From contig JAMCWX010000011.1 of the NCBI GenBank assembly GCA_023480885.1, positions 1-64,000 on the forward strand: DNA of 64,000 bases, in the 5' to 3' direction. A model generated the notes under the pieces. That model was not told where the DNA came from, made no database searches, and saw only the letters and a list, made by a program, of their open reading frames with translations. Below are positions 18,161 to 27,600 of the stretch, piece after piece. The first letter of the stretch is position 1. Every line of letters starts with the position of its first letter. The stretch comes from Chloroflexota bacterium. GTDB lineage: Bacteria; Chloroflexota; UBA6077; FW602-bin22; JACPRP01. Position numbers and translations under genes: made by a program.

Positions 18161-18352
18161 GCTCCTACCAGTGTGGAAATCATCTCAGCGTCGCCGACGT
18201 GCCGGTCCCGACAGCCGAATCTGCCAGGCAAAACGATGATTTCATCGCTCGGCTAGCTGGTAAATCCGAGAGGAAACGAGAAGACTCGAGACGTCATAGG
18301 CCGCGATAGCAGACAGTATTCGTCCGACGTGAGATTAACACGAAACGAAAAG

Positions 18353-19267
18353 TTAGTCAAGAAGTTGCGTTGTGTCTTGCCCCCCATCTGCCCCGTTCGC
18401 TGACAGTGGCTCGACGTGTATCGTCACGTCGGTGTTCGGCAGCTCGCTCTCGATCTCTTCTTCCAGGTGGTCGCAGATTTGGTGCGCTTCGGCGACGTTC
18501 TTGTTGCCGTCCATCACCAGATGCAAATCCACGTGCCGCCGCGAGCCAGCCTTGCGGCTGCGAAGCCCGTGGAAATCGACGAAGAGGCCGTAATGGCCTT
18601 TGAGGACCTCACGTACTTTCCCCTCTTCCTCTTGAGGCAGCTTCGTGTCCAGAAGCCCTGCTGACGAGCGCCGCGTCAGGTCCCAGGCTGCCTTGCAAAT
18701 GAAGAGCGCCACGCCGATGGCGATGATGGGGTCGAGAATGGTCCATCCTGTTAGCCAGACCACCGCCAATCCAGCGAATACGCCGACTGAAGTGAAGACG
18801 TCGGTGTAAAGGTGCCAGGCATCCGCCTCCAGAGCAATGGAATCCTTCTCGCAGGCAACGTGGCTGAGGTGTCGCGAAACGAACGTGTTGGCAACCGCAG
18901 AGAAGGCCATTATCCCGGCACCGAGACCTAGATGCTCAAGCGTTACTCCGTTAAGTATCTTTTCGACTGCCTCGTACACGATATATAACGCCGCCGCGAA
19001 GATGAGGAATGCCTCCACTGTGCCAGAGATGTTCTCGATCTTGCCGTGGCCGTAAGGATGATCGTCATCAGGTGGCAGGTCGCTAACCTGTACGGAGAAG
19101 AGAGCTATGAGCGCGGCGAGCAGGTCTATGCTGGAGTGAATCGCCTCCGATATCACGCTCACCGAACCTGTCATAATGCCGACTGTTAACTTTAGCAGTA
19201 TCAGCGTGGCGTTAGAGCCTACGGATAACCCAGCCGCGCCCCCCTTGCTGTGTAACGCCTTTATCAT
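18353..19267 (-). CDS. cation diffusion facilitator (CDF) family transporter
   Basis: ISEAIHSSIDLLAALIALF, DDDHPYGHGKIENISG, LEADAWHLYTDVFTSVGVF. Confidence 0.93.
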   Translation of the reverse strand: MIKALHSKGGAAGLSVGSNATLILLKLTVGIMTGSVSVISEAIHSSIDLLAALIALFSVQVSDLPPDDDHPYGHGKIENISGTVEAFLIFAAALYIVYEAVEKILNGVTLEHLGLGAGIMAFSAVANTFVSRHLSHVACEKDSIALEADAWHLYTDVFTSVGVFAGLAVVWLTGWTILDPIIAIGVALFICKAAWDLTRRSSAGLLDTKLPQEEEGKVREVLKGHYGLFVDFHGLRSRKAGSRRHVDLHLVMDGNKNVAEAHQICDHLEEEIESELPNTDVTIHVEPLSANGADGGQDTTQLLD

Positions 19268-19322
19268 TCCAAAACATCCTGGAGCAGTTTCCGTGCCGTC
19301 TGGCAGGGTAATGCCTCGATCA

Positions 19323-19369
19323 TAATAAAAAGCCCGGGAGACCTCATCTTCGATCCGAGGCCCACGGCT
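19323..19369 (-). terminator. intrinsic terminator in the leader of the CDF gene
   Basis: Minus strand AGCCgtGGGCCTC-loop-GAGGtctCCCGGGCTTTTTATTATG. Confidence 0.65.
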
Positions 19370-19500
19370 CAGGGTATCCTTCGCACTTCCGGCCTTGATC
19401 GGATATGACGTCCCACGGGCCTTACGCGCCCGCTGCCTATTACAGGCCCGGCCCCATCACCTCGACAGTTGCCAGGTGATCGCCTGCTCATTTTTGGGCA
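19370..19500 (-). promoter_or_regulatory. structured leader RNA, candidate metal riboswitch (NiCo/czcD-like) upstream of the CDF gene
   Basis: Three consecutive hairpins (ATCACCT/AGGTGAT, CGGGCCT/AGGCCCG, ATCC/GGAT) with GAGCAGG, GGCAGC and GTGGGAC segments, directly followed by a terminator and a metal transporter gene. Confidence 0.5.
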
Positions 19501-19655
19501 ATATAATCGTCGTGGCGTGAGGCCCTCGACTTTGTAAGTCCGTGACCTACGCCACGCCGTTAAATCCTAGCTATGTAGAATTATACGTTCTTTACGCTCG
19601 GTTCGTCAATCGACCTGACGAACTAGTTACCATCTGCCTCTTATGGAGGTCTGGC

Positions 19656-19955
19656 CTATCCGAACTTGAAGGCCACGCCGAAGCCGCCGCGTGGGTAGCG
19701 CCACTCGATGTTCTGATGCGGGCAGCCAATGCGGCACGCGCCACATTCGAGGCAGTTCTCGAAGCCGACAGTGATCTTGTTATTAGCATCTTCCCACTCA
19801 TATACACGGGCGGGGCAGAAGAAGGTGCACGGCCTGTCTTTGCAATTGGACCGGCAAACTTCCTGATCGATGATTACCAGGTGTGCCTCGTGATCGGGCT
19901 TGAACCTGACCAGGTAGAGCTTGTCTTCGATCCTTACTTTCGTATCGAGTCTCAT
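19656..19955 (-). CDS. fixX: FixX-like ferredoxin
   Basis: CRSNCKDRPCTFFCPARVY...CLECGACRIGCPHQNIEWRYPRGGFGV; 4-nt overlap with fixC. Confidence 0.92.
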   Translation of the reverse strand: MRLDTKVRIEDKLYLVRFKPDHEAHLVIIDQEVCRSNCKDRPCTFFCPARVYEWEDANNKITVGFENCLECGACRIGCPHQNIEWRYPRGGFGVAFKFG

Positions 19956-21271
19956 CCCATCGTCCTCCAAACCCGGAACATATCCATACCCAACTGGAGC
20001 AGCGACCTCTTGGAGGTTATCGCCCTCATGATCGCCTTTTGTTTCTCTTGTTTTGGCACGCTGTCCACGGTCATCAGTTCTTTAGCTGCATAGTTGGCGA
20101 GTTGCGGATAGAGCGTCAGGAAATGCGGATTGGCGTCGAAGAAGTGATGGGCATCCTTGTACTTCTTGAGGTCTTTCATCACGAAGCTTTCGGTGAGCAG
20201 TTGCTGATATAGGGACAGGCTCTGGGCTGAGAAATCGTTTTTCTCTTTGGCCTTCAGCACGGTCTCGGCGGCCAGGCGCCCTGAGGTGATGGCCAGATTC
20301 GAGCCCTCGCGATGGAAGCTATTGACGAGCATCGCCGCGTCGCCAACCACCAGGAGCCCATCGGTGTAGAGCTTGGGGATGGCCTTGTAGCCTCCCTCTG
20401 GTATCAAGTGCGCCGCATATTCCTTTGCTTCGCCGCCAGCCAGGAGTGGGCGAATGACCGGGTGTTGCTTCATGTACTCTATGAGATCGTAGGGGCTGAT
20501 GTGCTTCTTGATATAATCGGAAAGGATTGCGCCGACGCCGATGGATAGCGAATCACGATTAGTGTAGATGAATGCAGTGCCCATCATTGCCCCGGTCACC
20601 TCGCCGACTAGCTCGATAGCCACGCCCTGGCCGTTTTCGAGGTTGAACCGGTCTTCGATCTTCTCCTGGGGCAGCGCTATGATCTCCTTTACTGCGAGCG
20701 CCACGTTCTGCGGCGGAATCTCAGGGTGCAGACCTGCCTTCTTAGCGATAAGCGAGTTCACGCCATCTGCCGCTATTACCACGTCGGCATAGAGATCGCC
20801 ATCTTCGCGCCCCGTCCTCACGCCGACGACCCTTCCGTCCCTGGCAATAACCTCGTCGACGGAGGTCTCGGGAATGATGAAAGCCCCAGCTTCCTCTACC
20901 TTCTCCCCGAACCAGCGGTCGAACTTGGCTCGCAGCACGCTGAAGTTGTTGTAGGGTTCTTCGCCGAAACTCGGATTGCGGAAGGCAAGCGTCACAGCGG
21001 TGTCTTTGTCGGTCAGCATGATGCGCTGTTCGACGATGGGCCGCTCGATGGGTGCTTCCTTCCAGAACTCGGGAATGACCTGCGCCGTCGCGTGACGATA
21101 GAGGATGCCACCCATCACGTTCTTGGCGCCAGGGAACTCGCCGCGCTCGCAGACAACGACGTTAAGGCCGGCTTTTGCCAGGGTGTAGGCTGCAGCGAGC
21201 CCTGCTGGTCCGGCGCCGACTATTATCGCATCGAATTTCTCTTCTTCCACTTGCTCCTTACCTCGTGTCAA
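19952..21271 (-). CDS. fixC: FixC, electron transfer flavoprotein-quinone oxidoreductase
   Basis: FDAIIVGAGPAGLAAAYTLAKAGLNVVVCERGEFPGAKNVMGG. Confidence 0.92.
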   Translation of the reverse strand: MTRGKEQVEEEKFDAIIVGAGPAGLAAAYTLAKAGLNVVVCERGEFPGAKNVMGGILYRHATAQVIPEFWKEAPIERPIVEQRIMLTDKDTAVTLAFRNPSFGEEPYNNFSVLRAKFDRWFGEKVEEAGAFIIPETSVDEVIARDGRVVGVRTGREDGDLYADVVIAADGVNSLIAKKAGLHPEIPPQNVALAVKEIIALPQEKIEDRFNLENGQGVAIELVGEVTGAMMGTAFIYTNRDSLSIGVGAILSDYIKKHISPYDLIEYMKQHPVIRPLLAGGEAKEYAAHLIPEGGYKAIPKLYTDGLLVVGDAAMLVNSFHREGSNLAITSGRLAAETVLKAKEKNDFSAQSLSLYQQLLTESFVMKDLKKYKDAHHFFDANPHFLTLYPQLANYAAKELMTVDSVPKQEKQKAIMRAITSKRSLLQLGMDMFRVWRTMG

Positions 21272-21332
21272 ATGGGTCCGATACTTTGCATTGCCTGCGA
21301 TGTATCGGACCCTGAACTACGCACTTTTCAGC

Positions 21333-22322
21333 TCATGCTTGCTTGCGTTTCTTGACCTCCTCGGTCAGCTTGGGCACGATATCGAATATATCACCCACTA
21401 TCCCCAGGTCGGCAAACTCGAAGATAGGGGAATCGGCATTCTTGTTTATGGCCACGATGACCTTGCTGGTCTGCATACCCACTTTGTGCTGGATGGCACC
21501 AGAGATGCCGCAGGCGATGTAGAGGGTTGGCTTAACGGTCTTTCCCGTTTGCCCGACCTGGTGCGGATAGGAAATCCAGCCAGCGTCAACCGCGGCACGC
21601 GAGGCGCCGACGACGCCACCGAGCTCTTTGGCCAGCGCTTCCAACAGCTTGAAGTTCTCTGGCCCACCAACGCCGCGGCCGCCGGCGACGATAACCGCTG
21701 CCTCTTCGAGCGGCGCGTCAGAGCCAGCTTCGACGATGGTGTCGACGACCTTGGCCAGGAGCGAATCGTCCTTGATGGCGGTGCCAATGCTCACGACCTG
21801 CGCATCACTGCCCACCTGCTGTGGCAGCAGGGCGTTGGGCCTGACCAGAACGAACTGAGGCACGTCGCCATTGACCGTGCTGGTCACTTCGATGGACCCG
21901 CCGAAAGCGGGGGCTGTTGAAATGACGGCGCCGTCTTTGACGTCCACGGCGATGGCGTTAGTCAGAACGCCTGCGCCCACCTTCGCCGATGCTTGCGCGG
22001 CGACGTCCTTGGCGACTGGGGTCGCGGGGAAGAGGACCACTCGTGGCTTCTTCTCGGCAATGAGGTCAGCCAGGACCTGAGCCTGAGGGGTCACACTGTA
22101 GCTGCTGAACTTCTCATCCTCAGAAACGAAGAGGGTTCCGGCGCCGTAAAGACCGATCTTCTTGGCCGTGGCTGCTGCGCCAGGTCCGAAGGCGACGGCT
22201 GCGGCAGAGCCACCCAGAGCGTCGGCCAGTTCCCTGGCTTTTGTAGCTAGTTCAAGCGAGACCTTCTTGGGCTCACCTTTCTCGTGCTCGACGAATACCC
22301 AGATATCGTTAGTAGCGCTCAA
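21333..22322 (-). CDS. fixB: FixB, electron transfer flavoprotein alpha subunit
   Basis: [24 protein letters not shown]...[15 protein letters not shown]. Confidence 0.93.
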   Translation of the reverse strand: MSATNDIWVFVEHEKGEPKKVSLELATKARELADALGGSAAAVAFGPGAAATAKKIGLYGAGTLFVSEDEKFSSYSVTPQAQVLADLIAEKKPRVVLFPATPVAKDVAAQASAKVGAGVLTNAIAVDVKDGAVISTAPAFGGSIEVTSTVNGDVPQFVLVRPNALLPQQVGSDAQVVSIGTAIKDDSLLAKVVDTIVEAGSDAPLEEAAVIVAGGRGVGGPENFKLLEALAKELGGVVGASRAAVDAGWISYPHQVGQTGKTVKPTLYIACGISGAIQHKVGMQTSKVIVAINKNADSPIFEFADLGIVGDIFDIVPKLTEEVKKRKQA

Positions 22323-22346
22323 TCTATATCCTCCTTCGTTTCTGGC

Positions 22347-23132
22347 CTACATACATTTACTGGCTACGAGGAAGTCAGCAATGACGACGGCCGCAGCGCC
22401 ATCGTCTTTGACGACCTTGCCAGCCTGGCGTGCTTTGGTCGGAACGAAGCCCAACACCTTTTCCTTGGCGCCAGCCTTGCCAACCTCACTCGCATCGACG
22501 CCGATGTCGGACAGGGGCAGAACGTCAATAGGGGTCCGCTTTGCCTGCATTATACCTTTCAGCGAGGGATAGCGAGGCTCGTTGATACCCTTGACCACGC
22601 TGACGACGGCCGGCAGCTTGGCGCTGATCACGTCGTAGCCTTTGTCGGTCTGGCGACTCGAGGTGGCCGAGTCGTCGCCTACCTCCAGCTTGGAGGCATA
22701 GCTGAGCAAGGGCAGGTTCAACAGCGCCGCAACTTTTCCTGCTACCTGGGCTGAGGCCGCATCCGTGCTGGTCATGCCGAACAGCACGATGTCGTACTGC
22801 AGCTTGCTCAGGGCACCTGCGATGGCCTTCGCCGTGCCCAGGCTGTCGGAGCCAGCGAGATTGGCATCCGAGACCAGCATAGCCTTCTCGACGCCCATGG
22901 CGATGGCCTTGCGCAGGGCCTCCTTTGCCGATTCTGGTCCAACGCTCAAGGCGGTAACGGTTCCGCCTTTCTGTTCCTTGATCTTAAGTGCTTCTTCGAC
23001 AGCGTACTCATCGAAGGGGTTAACGATGTTCTCGACGCTGGTGCGGTCCAGACGAAACTCCGCGTTCAGCTTCTTCTCAGCAGTCGTGTCTGGCACCTGT
23101 TTCAGACAAACAACAATGTTCAAGATTTTCAC
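22347..23132 (-). CDS. fixA: FixA, electron transfer flavoprotein beta subunit
   Basis: VVCLKQVPDT...VNPFDEYAVEEALKIKE...LFGMTSTDAASAQVAGKVAALLNLP. Confidence 0.93.
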   Translation of the reverse strand: MKILNIVVCLKQVPDTTAEKKLNAEFRLDRTSVENIVNPFDEYAVEEALKIKEQKGGTVTALSVGPESAKEALRKAIAMGVEKAMLVSDANLAGSDSLGTAKAIAGALSKLQYDIVLFGMTSTDAASAQVAGKVAALLNLPLLSYASKLEVGDDSATSSRQTDKGYDVISAKLPAVVSVVKGINEPRYPSLKGIMQAKRTPIDVLPLSDIGVDASEVGKAGAKEKVLGFVPTKARQAGKVVKDDGAAAVVIADFLVASKCM

Positions 23133-23150
23133 CTCCGGCTGATCTAGAAT

Positions 23151-24296
23151 TTAGCAACCCAAGAACCTGGCAAGCACCATACGTTGGATTTCCGAGGTGC
23201 CTTCTCCAATGGTCAGAATCTTGGCATCTCTAAAGAACCTGTTGATCGGGTGGTTCTGGCTTTCTATGCCGATTATCCCCACGGCTTCATCTGCCGCCTT
23301 CACGGCGATCTCTGAGGCAAAAAGCTTGGCCATAGATGCCTCTTCGACGAATGGCCTGCCCTGACTCTGCAAGACCGCTGCCTTGTAGAGCATGAGGCGG
23401 GCCAACTCGACGTTCGTAGCCATATCGGCTAGCTTGAACTGGACTGCCTGAGATCGCGAGAGCGGCTGTCCTGCCCACGTTCTCTCCTTAGCAAATGCCA
23501 GCGCCATCTCGAAGCAGCCTTGCGCGAGGCCCAGGCCGATGGCGGCAACGCTGATGCGTCCGCCATCGAGCACCTGCAACAGTTGTTTGAAACCGTGTCC
23601 TCTCTCCCCAAGAAGATTCTCCCTCGGCACACGACAATCGACAAACGATAGCTCGTGCGTGTCGGAGGCGTGCCAGCCCATCTTCTTGTAGGATTCTGCC
23701 TGTGAGTAGCCCGCCGTGCCTCTGGGCACGACGATGTTGCTTATCTCTCTGCGCCCGTCCCACTCTCCCGTCACGGCCGTTATGGTGACAAAGCCGCTCA
23801 TCTCGGTGCCGGAGTTGGTGATGAACTCCTTGCTGCCGTTAATGACCCACTCGTCGCCGTCCAGAACAGCCGTCGTCTGCGTCGCGCCCGCGTCGGAGCC
23901 TGCTCCGGGCTCGGTCAGCCCCATGGAGCCAAGGACCTCGCCGAGCGCTAATGGCGTAAGCCATTTGCGCTTCTGCTCGTCCGTGCCGAAAAGGTTGATG
24001 GGACCGCCACCCAGGGAAACGTCTGCCGCCAGTGTGATGGCCATTGAGGAATCGACTCTTGCTAGTTCTTCGATGGCGATGGCGAAGGAGAGTATATCAG
24101 CGCCTCTGCCGCCGTATTCTTTGGCAAAGATGAGCCCCGTCAGGCCAAGTAGGCCCATCTTCTTCACGAGGTCATAGGGGAACTGCGCCTGCTCGTCCAA
24201 TTGCTCCGCGACCGGGGCGACCTCACTCTCGGCAAAATCGCGCACCAATTGCTTCAGCGCAAGATGTTCTTCGCTCAGGTCGAAGTTCACGCTCAC
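23151..24296 (-). CDS. acyl-CoA dehydrogenase
   Basis: MGLTEPGAGSDAGATQT...GTSEIQRMVLARFLG. Confidence 0.93.
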   Translation of the reverse strand: MSVNFDLSEEHLALKQLVRDFAESEVAPVAEQLDEQAQFPYDLVKKMGLLGLTGLIFAKEYGGRGADILSFAIAIEELARVDSSMAITLAADVSLGGGPINLFGTDEQKRKWLTPLALGEVLGSMGLTEPGAGSDAGATQTTAVLDGDEWVINGSKEFITNSGTEMSGFVTITAVTGEWDGRREISNIVVPRGTAGYSQAESYKKMGWHASDTHELSFVDCRVPRENLLGERGHGFKQLLQVLDGGRISVAAIGLGLAQGCFEMALAFAKERTWAGQPLSRSQAVQFKLADMATNVELARLMLYKAAVLQSQGRPFVEEASMAKLFASEIAVKAADEAVGIIGIESQNHPINRFFRDAKILTIGEGTSEIQRMVLARFLGC

Positions 24297-24456
24297 AACC
24301 TCGTGGCTAAACTAGGGTTGCGGAGTCAATCACCACAGTTCGGCTTGTATAGGTCTGGCGTGGCTGTGGACGGTATTCCTGAGCTCTGCAATTCCTATTA
24401 CTGGTTCTTGCGCCTGCTCCTATGTGAGCGGACGCAGATTACGACTGGGTCGTGGG

Positions 24457-26058
24457 TCACCTGTTCGACGAAGACATCACCAAATACCGGGGCGAGGAGC
24501 GCTTGAGGATGGAAGCGATGTCTGTGAGCTGGTTCTCGAACCAACGGTGGATGTCCTCTGTTTCTATAGCACGCCTTAAGATCTGGGCGCGCCTGCGTTT
24601 TTCCCTTAGTGACATTGTCAGTGCAGTTCGGAGCGCTCGGCACGAGCCATCTACGTCTGCGGCGGCTACCGCGACAACCCCTTCCCTTAGCTGGTGGTAA
24701 GCGCCAGCTCCCTCTGAGAGCACCAAGACACCGTTCTTCCTGTTTACAATCGGCCCTTCCTTGGCCACTAGGTTCATCCCATCGATAAGAGGGTTGACGA
24801 AGAGCACGTCATAAAGCATCAGACCCGCGAGCGCGCGGTCGTAATTGTTTTCGTAGAAAACTTCCAGGGGCTTCCAGCCGTCTCTCCCATACCTGTCGTT
24901 AATAGATGCGATCAGCTTCATCACTTCCTTGCGATAGCGGCGGTACTCGGGCACGCCGTCGCGAGAGGGAACGAGGAATTGCACGAGCTTCACCTTTCCC
25001 ACCAGTTCGGGGCTCGTGGCCAGAAGGGAATCGAAGGCTTGCAGGCCACGGATGATGTTTTTGCTGGGCTCAAGCCTGTCGACGCGAACGATGGTTTTCT
25101 CGCCGCAGAATGGACGTAGCTCCTCGACGTACGCTTGCACGCGAGCAGACCGCAACCGGCGCCGCAACTGAACGGGATCGACCGAAATGGGATAAACACG
25201 AACGTGGGCCATATGCCCTTTGATGCCCACGCCATCCTCGCTTCGATCGACACGAGCGTCTTTCAGGAACGCCTGGCAACTGTCGAGGAAATTCTGCGCG
25301 TCCTGGCGTGTCTGGAAACCGAGAATGTCTGCCTCCACCAGGCTGCGGTAGATATCCTCGCGCATGCCCGGGGGAAGTAGTTCCCAGTAACGGGGCTCTG
25401 GCCAGGGTATGTGAGTGAAGTGCTGGATGATGCATTCCGGGACACGCTGGCGTATCAAGCGCGGCGTCAGGTACAGGTGGAAGTCCTGCAGCAGGAAGAT
25501 TGGCATTGCCTTGTTGTGGCTGATGACCTCGGTTACCTTTTCCGCGAACAATCGATTGGCAACCACGTAGCCGTTCTTCCAGGCATCGTAATCGGAAGGG
25601 CCGATGCTCGGCTCGTAGGGGGAGTTCCACATGTAGTGCTGCAGGAACCACAATACACGATTGCTGAACTCCTCGTAGTACTTGTGATAGACCTGTGGGG
25701 GCATGAGGACGAAATGGGGATCGAGGTTGTGGTGGAGCACGCCGTTCCTCTTTTTCCCGTTGTCGGGAATGTCGTGACCATTGGCGGCAACGTGGCGATC
25801 TCCGTCCGTCATAGCCGAGAACACCCAGGTTATCGGCGTGATGGCCGTGATGCAACTCAGGGCCGCTGCCACGCCCCCTGCTCCACGGACGTAGTTTACT
25901 CCCTCATATCCGTCGAAGTGGTACTCTATCGGGCCTCTATTGCTGACCACGATGAACTCTGCGCAGTCAGCAAATTCGCCCAGTGGCCCGGGCGTGTCTG
26001 GCATTGGCACCGCCTTCGGTATCGCGCTTGCCTCGTGTCCCCACCGCATCCTCGCCAC
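24457..26058 (-). CDS. GT20 family glycosyltransferase (trehalose-6-phosphate synthase-like)
   Basis: FIVVSNRGPIEYHFDGYEG...RGAGGVAAAL; VRVDRLEPSKNIIRGLQAF; DVLFVNPLIDGMNLVAKEGPIVN. Confidence 0.85.
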   Translation of the reverse strand: MARMRWGHEASAIPKAVPMPDTPGPLGEFADCAEFIVVSNRGPIEYHFDGYEGVNYVRGAGGVAAALSCITAITPITWVFSAMTDGDRHVAANGHDIPDNGKKRNGVLHHNLDPHFVLMPPQVYHKYYEEFSNRVLWFLQHYMWNSPYEPSIGPSDYDAWKNGYVVANRLFAEKVTEVISHNKAMPIFLLQDFHLYLTPRLIRQRVPECIIQHFTHIPWPEPRYWELLPPGMREDIYRSLVEADILGFQTRQDAQNFLDSCQAFLKDARVDRSEDGVGIKGHMAHVRVYPISVDPVQLRRRLRSARVQAYVEELRPFCGEKTIVRVDRLEPSKNIIRGLQAFDSLLATSPELVGKVKLVQFLVPSRDGVPEYRRYRKEVMKLIASINDRYGRDGWKPLEVFYENNYDRALAGLMLYDVLFVNPLIDGMNLVAKEGPIVNRKNGVLVLSEGAGAYHQLREGVVAVAAADVDGSCRALRTALTMSLREKRRRAQILRRAIETEDIHRWFENQLTDIASILKRSSPRYLVMSSSNR

Positions 26059-26144
26059 CCCTCCGCACTGTCTTGCCGGTTTCGTGGTATCTTCAGTCTT
26101 CGCTGGTAACTTAAGTGCTTAACAGCAAGATTCGTGCCAAGGCG

Positions 26145-27410
26145 TTAATAGCGATTCAGCACCAAACCGCTGGCGATGAAATCTGTACGAAAATCGTCTT
26201 CCGTAATGTTGCTGCCGATGATGCAGTTTCGGCCGATCTGAACTTCAGGCGGGATGCGGCTGTTCTTGCCAACCACGGTGATGCCATCGAACAGGCATTT
26301 GGGATAGCGTCGATTTGGTGTGAAATCATCGCCGAAGCCAATGTGCGCCTTAGTTCCGACGAGGATGTTCTTGTCCAGGATGGCCTTGTTGACGACGGCA
26401 TCTCGCTCGATTCTAGTGTCGTTCATGACGATAGAGTCGCGCACGACTGCGCCCTCCTCTACGTAGACACCTGGCGACAGAACCGAATGCACTACGATTC
26501 CGTTGATGATACAGCCATCGCAGACGAGGCTCTTAATAGTCTTGGCGTTGTACCCCGTCTTCACCGGGGGCCTGTCCTCGGGCTTGGTATGGATCGCCAG
26601 ATCACGTTCGTAGAGATCCATCTCCGGCAATTCTCCCAGAAGGTCCATATTCGCTTCCCAGTACGACTTAATGGTTCCCACGTCACGCCAGTAGCCCTGA
26701 AAACGGAAACCGTACACCTTGTCCTGGCTAACCGACGAAGGCAGGATGTCCTTACCGAAATCGTGAGCGCTCACGCGTCTGGCGTCCTCATTGAGCCGTT
26801 CCATCAACAGGTCCTTGTTGAACACGTAGATGCCCATCGACACCAGGTTCGACTTCGGGGCCTTCGGCTTCTCGTCGAACTCGACGACACGGTCTTCTTC
26901 GCCAAGGACCAGCGTGCCATAACGCGAGGCTTCCTCCCAGGGCACCTCCATGACCGCGACGGTCAAATCGGCCCCCTTGCTCTCGTGAAACGACAGCATT
27001 TGCTCGTAGTTCATCTTGTACACATGGTCGCCTGAGAGAATGAGCACGTATTTCACCCGTTGGTCCTCGATGAAGCTCAGGTTCTGGTAAACGGCGTCGG
27101 CCGTGCCTTTGTACCAGTCCTCGTCGTGCCGCCCGAGATAAGGTTGCAAGAGCCTTATGCCACCTTCCATGCGGTCCAGGTCCCACGGCCTACCGATGCC
27201 GATGTGGTCGTTGAGCGACCGCGGGCGATACTGCGTGAGGATGGCGACGTTATAGAGGCCCGAGTTTACGCAGTTGCTCAATGTGAAATCTATGATGCGG
27301 TATTTCCCTGCGAAGGGTACCGCTGGCTTCGCCCTCTTATCGGATAAAATGCCGAGCCTGTTTCCCTGCCCTCCAGCCAGAATAACCGCCAACACCTTCC
27401 TGCTCAGCAA
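26145..27410 (-). CDS. glgC: glucose-1-phosphate adenylyltransferase
   Basis: VLAVILAGGQGNRLGILSDKRAKPAVPFAGKYRIIDFTLSNCVNSGL. Confidence 0.95.
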   Translation of the reverse strand: MLSRKVLAVILAGGQGNRLGILSDKRAKPAVPFAGKYRIIDFTLSNCVNSGLYNVAILTQYRPRSLNDHIGIGRPWDLDRMEGGIRLLQPYLGRHDEDWYKGTADAVYQNLSFIEDQRVKYVLILSGDHVYKMNYEQMLSFHESKGADLTVAVMEVPWEEASRYGTLVLGEEDRVVEFDEKPKAPKSNLVSMGIYVFNKDLLMERLNEDARRVSAHDFGKDILPSSVSQDKVYGFRFQGYWRDVGTIKSYWEANMDLLGELPEMDLYERDLAIHTKPEDRPPVKTGYNAKTIKSLVCDGCIINGIVVHSVLSPGVYVEEGAVVRDSIVMNDTRIERDAVVNKAILDKNILVGTKAHIGFGDDFTPNRRYPKCLFDGITVVGKNSRIPPEVQIGRNCIIGSNITEDDFRTDFIASGLVLNRY

Positions 27411-27483
27411 TGCCTTTCCTCCCGTGTTTGATATTAGCTAGTCATACCCTTGGCAGAGCGCCACCAATGACGACAACCTATGA

Positions 27484-27565
27484 ACGTTCTTCACCCACCG
27501 CAAAGGACGCAAAGATTTTCTGTGATTTCCTTTGCGCTCTTGGCGGTCTTAGCGGTTCACCTGTT
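27484..27565. repeat. imperfect inverted repeat CACCGCAAAGGACGCAAAG...CTTTGCGCTCTTGGCGGTCTTAGCGGTTCAC
   Basis: Core resembles that of MITE copies A and B. Confidence 0.6.
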
Positions 27566-27600
27566 TCGGTGTAAGCCCAATTGGCACGCGTTTGCGTCGT

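Noticed and set aside
19331-19345. Plus-strand AGCCCGGGAGACCTC resembling the B12 box of cobalamin riboswitches
   Set aside because: It is the reverse complement of the terminator arm for the minus-strand CDF leader; no other cobalamin riboswitch elements in order on the plus strand.
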